NCBI RefSeq assembly: GCF_021395205.1
Contig: NZ_JAJVCS010000002.1
Location: 329,035 to 393,034 of the forward strand
DNA length: 64,000 bases
Direction of reading: 5' to 3'
From: Polynucleobacter sp. IMCC 30228
GTDB lineage: Bacteria; Pseudomonadota; Gammaproteobacteria; Burkholderiales; Burkholderiaceae
The translations under genes were made by a program, and so were the position numbers. Shown here one piece after another: positions 55,537 through 62,595 of this stretch. The notes beneath the pieces are model-generated. The model saw nothing but the letters and a program-made list of their open reading frames with translations. It had not been told where the DNA came from and did not search any database. How positions within the stretch are numbered: the stretch's first letter is position 1; each line of letters opens with the position of its first letter.

Positions 55537-56253
55537 TTACCGCTGGTGAGCGATACGCCATTGTTGAAAAGCAATGATATTGGCTGCATCGGTTGGCGGG
55601 TAAAGGCCAACGATGCTTTGTCCTGCTAGCACTTTTTCGCTGACAAAATCTTCAAAGGCGGTCATTTCAACTGCTTCATTAGCAATCTCATCAGCTAAAT
55701 GCGCAGGAATAATGACAACGCCCTCGCCATCGCCAACCACGATGTCGCCCGGATAGACAGCAACATCGCCACAACCAATAGGTACATTAAGATCGATTGC
55801 ACAATGTATGGTGAGATTGGTTGGTGCACTAGGGCGTTGGTGATAAGCTGGAATTGCTAATTGCGCAATTTCAGGCGAATCGCGAAAGCCGCCATCGCTC
55901 ACAATGCCCGCAACCCCACGCTTCATTAGGCGAGAAATGAGGATAGAGCCAGCAGATGCAGCGCGAGCATTTTTACGACTATCAATGACGAGTACCGAGC
56001 CTGCAGGGCAATCTTCAATTGCAAGTCGTTGGGGGTGCAGCGGGCTCTTAAAAACATCAATGGTATTCAAATCTTCGCGCGCCGGAATATAGCGCAGGGT
56101 ATAGGCTTCACCCACCATATTGGCTTGGTGGGGATTAAGGGGGTGCACATCTTGAATAAACTGGTTACGCAACCCTTTTTTAAACAAGGCGGTGCATAAA
56201 GTAGCAGTACTTACCTTGAGTAATTTATTATGGGTTTCAGGATTTAAGGGCAT
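55537..56253 (-). CDS. RraA/HMG-aldolase-like protein (oxaloacetate decarboxylase/4-hydroxy-4-methyl-2-oxoglutarate aldolase family)
   Basis: A 238-residue RraA-fold protein. The catalytic-type blocks GIVSDGGFRDSPEI (Gly/Asp/Arg/Asp pattern of metal-dependent HMG/CHA aldolases) and VLVIDSRKNARAASAG are present, and CGDVAVYPGDIVVGDGEGVVII is the second family block. Retention of the Asp-x-x-x-Arg-Asp-like site points to an aldolase rather than the RNase-inhibitor RraA. Substrates would be 4-hydroxy-2-oxo diacids. Last gene of a leftward catabolic operon, 26 bp after the enolase-superfamily gene. Confidence 0.85.
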   Translation of the reverse strand: MPLNPETHNKLLKVSTATLCTALFKKGLRNQFIQDVHPLNPHQANMVGEAYTLRYIPAREDLNTIDVFKSPLHPQRLAIEDCPAGSVLVIDSRKNARAASAGSILISRLMKRGVAGIVSDGGFRDSPEIAQLAIPAYHQRPSAPTNLTIHCAIDLNVPIGCGDVAVYPGDIVVGDGEGVVIIPAHLADEIANEAVEMTAFEDFVSEKVLAGQSIVGLYPPTDAANIIAFQQWRIAHQR

Positions 56254-56279
56254 ATTAATTTAGGGGGATAGTTTAATGT

Positions 56280-57425
56280 TTAACACAATACGGGGGAATA
56301 CTCTTTTGAGTGAGCCTGTGTAATTAAATTTATTTCTGGCACTACACCAATACCAATAGGATTTAATTGCTCGATATTTAAGTAACCATTTTCAGCATGC
56401 AAGGGCTTTGGACAGATATCAAATTCAAGATACTGATTAGACATACTAAAACCCCAAGGAATCGAGTCAATTGCAAATCCTAAAGAAGCAGTAGCAGCTG
56501 CAGAAAGCGAAGTTTCTGCAACCTTACAGGCAAGATTAAGCTTAAGGTTTCGTCGCTTTAATTCATAGGCAGCCTCTAGCCCAGATAATAGGCCTCCTGT
56601 TTTTATTAGTTTCAGGCTAGCACCGTCTAAAGCATTAGCTTGATCAAAAAATACTATTTCACTAACTCCATGAATCGATTCATCTAAAGCAATTGGCAAT
56701 AGCGATTTTGATTTAAGCACAGAAAAGTCATTAAGGGAAGATTGGGTTGATATTGCTTGCTCGACAAAAGATAGTTTGCGAGTTTGCTCAGCACTACAAA
56801 AAGTGATTGCATCTTGTAATTTAAATGCCCCATTTGCGTCAGCCGAAATCGTATCTCCATCTAGCAAGTTGCACAAAATTGATACTCTTTCAAGGTCTTC
56901 AGTAAGCGGCAGAATGCCAACTTTAATTTTCCAATGCCGATATCCTTGAGCGCGATATCTAGCAGCTTCAGCAATTTCTTTATCTAAAGAACCTCCTAGC
57001 ATCCGTAATAAGGGCAGCGGACTTGGCTGAGTTTGGGTTTTATTTTTAGCTAGAGTGCGTAGTATTTGCCAAACACTAGTTTCTTGCTCTTGGGCGATAA
57101 GATCAATTAAGGCCATTTCGAAGCAAGACTTAACAGAAGTATTGCCATATAAGATTTTACCAAGCGCTATTGAAATTGAATTAAGCTCGGGGATATCTAA
57201 ACCCTTTAGATGTTCACCAAGATATTTAGCATTTTGCAACAAGCCACCCAAAGTCTCGCCAGTCATTAAGGGGGCCGCCGACGTTTCTCCCCAAGCCTCT
57301 TTGCCAGTGTTGGTTTTTAAATAAACTAATAAGGTATTGGCATGCGTAATTGTTTCGCCCGACATCTTAATAGGTTCTATTAAGGGAATAGCCAGAGGAT
57401 AAAGTTTGATATGGCTTATTTTCAT
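56280..57425 (-). CDS. Enolase-superfamily enzyme, muconate-lactonizing/dipeptide-epimerase subgroup
   Basis: A 381-residue mandelate-racemase/muconate-lactonizing family protein. The lysine pair of the MLE subgroup is in HWKIKVG (Lys166, Lys168), metal ligands are Asp196 (SADANGAF), Glu222 (FVEQAI) and Asp248 (ALDES), and the distal lysine is in LKLIKTGGLL (Lys272 or Lys275). The capping domain is the first 130 residues. Racemase, cycloisomerase or epimerase are all possible. It lies between Bug receptor 6 and the RraA-type gene in a leftward operon. Confidence 0.87.
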   Translation of the reverse strand: MKISHIKLYPLAIPLIEPIKMSGETITHANTLLVYLKTNTGKEAWGETSAAPLMTGETLGGLLQNAKYLGEHLKGLDIPELNSISIALGKILYGNTSVKSCFEMALIDLIAQEQETSVWQILRTLAKNKTQTQPSPLPLLRMLGGSLDKEIAEAARYRAQGYRHWKIKVGILPLTEDLERVSILCNLLDGDTISADANGAFKLQDAITFCSAEQTRKLSFVEQAISTQSSLNDFSVLKSKSLLPIALDESIHGVSEIVFFDQANALDGASLKLIKTGGLLSGLEAAYELKRRNLKLNLACKVAETSLSAAATASLGFAIDSIPWGFSMSNQYLEFDICPKPLHAENGYLNIEQLNPIGIGVVPEINLITQAHSKEYSPVLC

Positions 57426-57443
57426 CAGGCGGTATGACTTCTA

Positions 57444-58433
57444 TTACTCTACTTGAATATTGTTATCTTTAATTACTTTAGCCCATTTTGCAGATTCTTG
57501 AGCAAGAAAGCTTGCGAATTGTGCCGGTGTGCTGGCAATAATTTCGTTTCCTTGTTCAGCCATACGCGCTTGCACGGCAGGATTTTTTAAGGCTTGAGCA
57601 AATGCGCTATAAATTTTTTCGATGATGGCAGGTGGCGTTCCAGCGGGGACCAAAATGCCAATCCAGGAGCTCACATCAAAATTAGTTAAACCTTGCTCGC
57701 TAGCAGTTAGAAGTTGGGGCAAAGCGGGGGTACGTTTATTGCCTAAAATAGCCAAGCCCTTGAGATTGCCACCTTTAATTTGGGGGATGGTGATGACTGC
57801 CCCTAATATAGTTATATCGGTTTCTCCCGATATAGTAGCGGTTAAGGCAGGACCTCCACCTTTGTAGGGTACATGGGTCATGTTAATTCCCAAATTATTT
57901 TTGAGTAACTCTGCAGCTAGGTGTCCCGAGCTACCAGCGCCACCACTTGAAAAATTGATGCCATTTGGCCTGCTTTTTGCTAGCGCGCTTAATTCCTTTA
58001 AATTATTAGCAGGTAATTTATTTCCGGCTACCAAGAGCAAAGGAATTGAAACTATTTCCATTACTGGAGTTAAATCTTTAAAAGAATCAAATGGAAGATT
58101 TTTATAAATGTGAGGGTTAACCGCAAAAGTGTCGTATACCATCAGAATGGTGTAGCCATCCGCTGGTGATTTAGCAACAAAATTGCTGCCAATTGTGCCC
58201 CCAGCACCTGATTTATTTTCAATCACAATAGGCTGCCCAAGTATTTCTTGTAGGGATGGGGCCAGCATTCGCGCAATGGCATCTACCGCTCCACCTGGTG
58301 CGAGGGGGTTAATAATACGGATCGGTTTATTTGGGTAAGTACTTGCTGGGTTTGGTTGAGCTATCGTTAGCCCGATCGATTGGCTGAGAATTAAAGCCGT
58401 AACAAAGTATTTATAGAGTTTTGATTTATTCAT
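57444..58433 (-). CDS. TctC/Bug-family periplasmic solute receptor 6
   Basis: A 329-residue receptor with signal peptide (FVTALILSQSIGLTIAQ) and RIINPLAPGGAVDAIARMLA, IENKSGAGGTIGSNFVAKS, ADGYTILMVYD, THVPYKGGGPALTATISG and PAGTPPAIIEKIY. ATG 58433 begins one base after the stop of Bug receptor 7, which is tight coupling; the frame extends upstream to 58466 inside that gene. Two Bug genes in tandem probably arose by duplication or serve related ligands. Confidence 0.92.
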   Translation of the reverse strand: MNKSKLYKYFVTALILSQSIGLTIAQPNPASTYPNKPIRIINPLAPGGAVDAIARMLAPSLQEILGQPIVIENKSGAGGTIGSNFVAKSPADGYTILMVYDTFAVNPHIYKNLPFDSFKDLTPVMEIVSIPLLLVAGNKLPANNLKELSALAKSRPNGINFSSGGAGSSGHLAAELLKNNLGINMTHVPYKGGGPALTATISGETDITILGAVITIPQIKGGNLKGLAILGNKRTPALPQLLTASEQGLTNFDVSSWIGILVPAGTPPAIIEKIYSAFAQALKNPAVQARMAEQGNEIIASTPAQFASFLAQESAKWAKVIKDNNIQVE

Positions 58434-58434
58434 A

Positions 58435-59436
58435 TTAGTCTGCCTTGATATTACCTTCTTTAACAATTTTTGCTAAGCGCAACATTTCTTTTTGAAAAAA
58501 TACTTGGCTCTCTGTCGGGCTTACAAGGTTCATTACTTCACCCCCATCGCTAGCTACTTTTTCTTTAAAAGCATTTGACCCAATAACGCTTTCAAGTGCT
58601 TTATCAAGTTTATTCATAATTGAGTTTGGCACGCCTGCTGGCGCCCATACGGCATAGATGATCGACATTTCATAGCCCTTTAAATTACCAGCCTCTTCAA
58701 TAGTTGGAGTTTCAGGCAAAAGTTTTGAGCGGGTATTACTGGTAATTCCCAGTGCCATTAACTTACCTGCTTTAACATGAGGTAATGCTAGCCCAAAGGC
58801 TGAAAAACTCAGCGGTATTTGCCCGCCCAAGGTATCGGTGATGGCAGGGCCCCCACCTTTATAAGGCACGTGAACCATTTTGATACCTGCTTGAGAGGTA
58901 AATAGAGCGCCAGCTAAATGACTTGCGCTGCCATTTCCAAAGCTGGCATACGAAAGACGATCAGGTTCTTTTTTTGCCAAGGCAATTAACTCATTGATAT
59001 TTTTTGCTGGGAAGCTCGGGTTAGCAACCAAAAGCAGTGGAACAGCAGCTACTACGGCAAGCGGTACGATATCCTTTTCTGTTGAATAGGGCGTTTTACC
59101 GTACATGGTTGGATTAATTGCGTGTGAAGTGATGGATTGAAACATTAGGGTGTACCCATCAGGGGCAGATTTGGCAACGAGATCTGCGCCAATCATGCCA
59201 TTTGCACCGCCGCGATTTTCTACTACGACTTGTTGCCCTAATATTTGACCTAATTGTGTGGCAATGGTTCGACCAAGTGTATCGGCAAACCCCCCCACGG
59301 GCCAAGTAATAATTAATTTAATAGGTCTACTCGGGTAATTGTCATTACCTTGCGCCCAAATTGGCGCAGCAACACAAGCAAATAAAGCAAGACCCACTAG
59401 AATTTGTTTGCCAGCAAGACGACCTACATTCACCAT
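58435..59436 (-). CDS. TctC/Bug-family periplasmic solute receptor 7
   Basis: A 333-residue receptor with signal peptide (ILVGLALFACVAAPIWAQ) and KLIITWPVGGFADTLGRTIA, VENRGGANGMIGADLVAKS, APDGYTLMFQS, VHVPYKGGGPAITDTLGG and WAPAGVPNSIMNKLD. The first ligand loop reads WPVGGFAD in place of FPPGGxxD, so the ligand may differ from the other receptors. AGGAGAG precedes ATG 59436. It follows the CoA-transferase gene by 16 bp and is coupled to Bug receptor 6. Confidence 0.92.
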   Translation of the reverse strand: MVNVGRLAGKQILVGLALFACVAAPIWAQGNDNYPSRPIKLIITWPVGGFADTLGRTIATQLGQILGQQVVVENRGGANGMIGADLVAKSAPDGYTLMFQSITSHAINPTMYGKTPYSTEKDIVPLAVVAAVPLLLVANPSFPAKNINELIALAKKEPDRLSYASFGNGSASHLAGALFTSQAGIKMVHVPYKGGGPAITDTLGGQIPLSFSAFGLALPHVKAGKLMALGITSNTRSKLLPETPTIEEAGNLKGYEMSIIYAVWAPAGVPNSIMNKLDKALESVIGSNAFKEKVASDGGEVMNLVSPTESQVFFQKEMLRLAKIVKEGNIKAD

Positions 59437-59452
59437 TGTGCTCTCCTAGATG

Positions 59453-60682
59453 TCATACGATAACTTTTTTATTTTTTAATTCTTGTATAGCATTATTACT
59501 TAAATCTAGATATTCCTTTAATAACTCAACAGTATGCTGTCCTAGTAATGGAGGGGCGCGGCGAATTGAGCTAGGGGTGGCATCCATTTTTAAAGGAATT
59601 CCTAGCGTTTGAAATTCACCTATCTTAGAATGTTTTATGGTGCGCACCATTTTTTTTGATTTTGTTTGCTCGCCTTCAAGCGCCTGCTTAACAGTATTGA
59701 CTTGGCCGACAGGAATACCATTTTGGCGCAGTAAGTGAATTAAATTTTTACTAGAAAAATGGATTACTGCTTTAGCAATTAACTCATTAACGTAGGCGCG
59801 GTGATTAACTCTTGCTGCATTAGTACAAAAACGCTCATCTTGCGCCCATTCTGGGTGCTTTAGTAGTTCCGCGAGTTTCATAAATTGGCTATCGTTACCC
59901 ACGGCAAGCGCAATCATGCCATCAGAACACTTATAACTTGTATAGGGGACAATAGTAGGGTGGCCATTGCCATAGCGCCCAGATTCATTACCTGTTGCGA
60001 GATGGCTATTACCAACATTGGCTAGCAATGCAATAGCTGTGTCGAATAGCGAAACTTCAACTGCTTGCCCTAAACCTGTTCGATAGCGGGCAAGTAAGGC
60101 CGCTTGAATTGCATTGGCCGCCATCATGCCAGTTGCTAAATCGACAATGGCAACCCCATACTTAGTAGGCTCGCCTTCAGTTCCCCCAGTAATACTCATT
60201 AAACCTGATTCAGCTTGCAAGATAAAGTCGTAGCCAGGTAAATCGGCTTGGGGACCATCACTGCCGTATCCTGTAATTGAACAACGCACTACACGTGGCG
60301 CATTTTTTTCAAACCATGCATTATCAAAGCCCCATTTTTCAAGGGTGCCAAGTTTAAAGTTATCTAGTAGTACATCAAATTTTGGAATTAAGGCAGCTAA
60401 CAATTCTTTTCCACTAGTTTGGGAAAAATCAATTGCCATGCCACGCTTATTACGATTACACCCTAAAAAATAGGCTGACTCTCCGGCCAAAAAGGGTGGT
60501 CCCCAGGCTCGGGTGTCATCGCCAGTGGTAATGGACTCTATTTTGACAACTTCAGCGCCTAAGTCGCCCAGCAATTGGCCGCACCACGGGCCTGCTAGCA
60601 CCCGACTAAGATCCAGTACTTTGAATTCAGCTAAAGCACCTGAGTTGGTAGTGGACAAATCTGCACCGCCTTGAACACTCAT
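59453..60682 (-). CDS. CaiB/BaiF-family (class III) CoA-transferase
   Basis: Class III CoA transferase of 409 residues that moves CoA between carboxylic acids through an aspartyl anhydride. N-terminal FKVLDLSRVLAGPWCGQLLG, the CoA-binding VVKIE, the catalytic aspartate region VAIVDLATGMMAANAIQ, and FDTAIALLANVG are all typical. The acid is unknown; a CoA ester made here could be the substrate of the upstream crotonase. It lies 11 bp after the crotonase gene and 16 bp before Bug receptor 7. Confidence 0.93.
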   Translation of the reverse strand: MSVQGGADLSTTNSGALAEFKVLDLSRVLAGPWCGQLLGDLGAEVVKIESITTGDDTRAWGPPFLAGESAYFLGCNRNKRGMAIDFSQTSGKELLAALIPKFDVLLDNFKLGTLEKWGFDNAWFEKNAPRVVRCSITGYGSDGPQADLPGYDFILQAESGLMSITGGTEGEPTKYGVAIVDLATGMMAANAIQAALLARYRTGLGQAVEVSLFDTAIALLANVGNSHLATGNESGRYGNGHPTIVPYTSYKCSDGMIALAVGNDSQFMKLAELLKHPEWAQDERFCTNAARVNHRAYVNELIAKAVIHFSSKNLIHLLRQNGIPVGQVNTVKQALEGEQTKSKKMVRTIKHSKIGEFQTLGIPLKMDATPSSIRRAPPLLGQHTVELLKEYLDLSNNAIQELKNKKVIV

Positions 60683-60693
60683 GATTAGGTTAA

Positions 60694-61572
60694 TTAATCG
60701 CGCATATCTGGTGGAGCATTCAGATTTTTGTGAAAGCCATCTAAATATTCTTCAAGCGCAGCTTTATTTTTCATGCGAAATTTTTGGAAATCAGGTTTAC
60801 GACCTTCTAAAAAGGCATTCATACCTTCTAAGCTTTCCTCTGAGCCCCATACGTAGGCGAGAAGCTCCATACCATGTTGCCATGAAGCATAAAGCTGATC
60901 GGATTCAAAATTTAAACTCTTTTTAGTCATGCGAATAGTTTGTGCACTATTACTTTTAATCGTTTCACACCAAGCGAGGGTTTCTTGTAATAACTCAGAC
61001 TCTGGAACACATTTATTAATGAGACCAATACGTTCAGCTTCTTTCGCATCAAAACGCTTAGCAAGAAAAATCATTTCGCGGGCAATGCGTTCGCCCACTA
61101 TACGTGGCAGATATTGTGTGGCTCCAACAGTAGGGCAGGCACCCACTTTAGCGCCAGTTTGGCCAAACATCGATTTTTCAGAGCCAATGACTAAGTCACA
61201 CCAGAGGGCCAGCTCATGGCCACCACCAACACACCAACCGTTGACCATTGCAATTGCAGGAATTGGCGCGCCTCGAATAGCCATCGCTAAACCAAGCATG
61301 CGATCATTCCACATCGAGGCATTAGTGAAGGTAAGACGCTTCATAGCATAAAAGTCTCCGCCAGCTGAGAAGGCTTTATCGCCAGCGCCGCTAAAGACAA
61401 TACAAGCAATCGATGCATCTTCACGGGTTAGCTTGACGGCATCAATCATCTCATCTAAGGTTTGCTCGCGAAATGCATTGAGTACTCGAGGCCGATTGAT
61501 CGTAATCCAGGCTACTTGATCTTTAACCTCGAATAAGATGTCTTTATAAGGTTTGGTGGGTTGTAAGCTCAT
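60694..61572 (-). CDS. Crotonase-family protein, MenB/BadI-like but with altered active-site segment
   Basis: A 292-residue enoyl-CoA hydratase/isomerase fold. The oxyanion-hole block GAGDKAFSAGGD and NGWCVGGGHELALWCDLVIG are normal. The segment FGQTGAKVGACPTVGATQYL aligns with the MenB/BadI block FGQTGPKVGSFDGGWGASY, but the serine and aspartate used in those enzymes are replaced by Ala and Pro. Glu in GMELLAYVWGSEESLEGMNAF closes the family pattern. So it belongs to the MenB/BadI branch by overall pattern but may have a different reaction. First gene of the leftward operon; AGGAAAA precedes ATG 61572. Confidence 0.85.
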   Translation of the reverse strand: MSLQPTKPYKDILFEVKDQVAWITINRPRVLNAFREQTLDEMIDAVKLTREDASIACIVFSGAGDKAFSAGGDFYAMKRLTFTNASMWNDRMLGLAMAIRGAPIPAIAMVNGWCVGGGHELALWCDLVIGSEKSMFGQTGAKVGACPTVGATQYLPRIVGERIAREMIFLAKRFDAKEAERIGLINKCVPESELLQETLAWCETIKSNSAQTIRMTKKSLNFESDQLYASWQHGMELLAYVWGSEESLEGMNAFLEGRKPDFQKFRMKNKAALEEYLDGFHKNLNAPPDMRD

Positions 61573-61681
61573 TATTTTTCCTGAGTTTAATCATTAGAGG
61601 TTAATGTGGTGGGCGAAAGGTGACTGCATGAAACAAATTTAATCAAGTGTAATGGCGCCAGAATACCGGTCATAAAAATGA

Positions 61682-61819
61682 TTATTGGCCGATAAAGCTA
61701 CTGCCAGAATTAGAGATATCGTTCTCGTAGTCATCGTGCATGCCACCATCTTTTGCCAGATTAGTTGCACATCCCAGCAGGGGCACTACCAAGAAAATGG
61801 CTAGAATAAATTTACGCAT
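61682..61819 (-). CDS. 45-residue lipoprotein
   Basis: A short frame starting at ATG 61819 encodes RKFILAIFLVVPLLGC followed by ATNLAKDGGMHDDYENDIS: a signal peptide with lipobox LLGC (Cys17) and a 28-residue polar, acidic mature part. A lipid-anchored role is likely; function unknown. AAAGG lies about ten bases upstream. It is 27 bp downstream of the helical exported protein gene, so the two are probably one operon. I rate it real because signal peptide, lipobox and spacing agree. Confidence 0.72.
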   Translation of the reverse strand: MRKFILAIFLVVPLLGCATNLAKDGGMHDDYENDISNSGSSFIGQ

Positions 61820-61846
61820 GAGATTGATTTGCCTTTATATGGCTAG

Positions 61847-62359
61847 TTAAGATTTTAAATTATGGGCTTGAGCGTGATAGATGCGAAATGCTTCAGTCAT
61901 CTTGGCTGAACTTTCATTGGCTAGCTCAATTCGTTTCTTGTTATATTCACCAAAGGTAATTTTGCCTGAATATAATTCTTCAGATAAGAAATTTAATTTA
62001 GAAGTGTATTGTTTTAATTCTTCAGCGTAGGCATATCCTAAGCCTGGGGTACGGACATGATTTATAGCAATTTCAGTTTGCAAAGATAAATATTCTTTAC
62101 GTTTTTCAACTAATATATGCAGTTCATTTTTTTCTGCTTTATCTGCCTTAGATGGATCTGCGAATTGCGCCAAAGTTGTTTGTTTTGGATGGGCGGGAAT
62201 TTTTTTGCTTAACAAGGGCAGACTTCTTTCGTACCACTCGGCTTGCACTACCGATGCAGCCCTCATTTCTTCTGCATACTTTTTCTGCGCAAAAGCTGAA
62301 TTGCATAGAAGTGGCGCTAATAACAAGGCTAAAGCGGAAATCAGAACAAATTTTTTCAT
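61847..62359 (-). CDS. Small exported helical protein of unknown function
   Basis: A 170-residue protein with signal peptide (KKFVLISALALLLAPLLCNSAFA, cleavage near residue 24). The mature part is charged and helical, for example SKADKAEKNELHILVEKRKEYLSLQ and EELKQYTSKLNFL, with coiled-coil character. The frame starts at GTG 62365, but ATG 62359 is preferred, with AGG eight bases upstream. No known domain is recognised; periplasmic helical proteins of this size include CpxP/Spy-like chaperones, but the diagnostic motif is not evident. It is divergent from the subtilase gene. Confidence 0.75.
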   Translation of the reverse strand: MKKFVLISALALLLAPLLCNSAFAQKKYAEEMRAASVVQAEWYERSLPLLSKKIPAHPKQTTLAQFADPSKADKAEKNELHILVEKRKEYLSLQTEIAINHVRTPGLGYAYAEELKQYTSKLNFLSEELYSGKITFGEYNKKRIELANESSAKMTEAFRIYHAQAHNLKS

Positions 62360-62595
62360 GTCCACAACCTATATTTGGTTATTAAATTAAAGGAAATTAT
62401 AGATTAGTGTAACGCACCAATTGCGCTACCTAGGTTCTGGCAAATCAGCGTTTTTACAACTTTTCAGTAGGCCGGGGATTTCCACCAGTAAAACTCATGG
62501 AAATTCAATTTATGGCATTATTAAAAAAGGAAGTCTAGAGCTAATTCAATGGGTATTAGCCTTTACTAGCAAGATAAAGCCTAGAGGGGGTTGGC

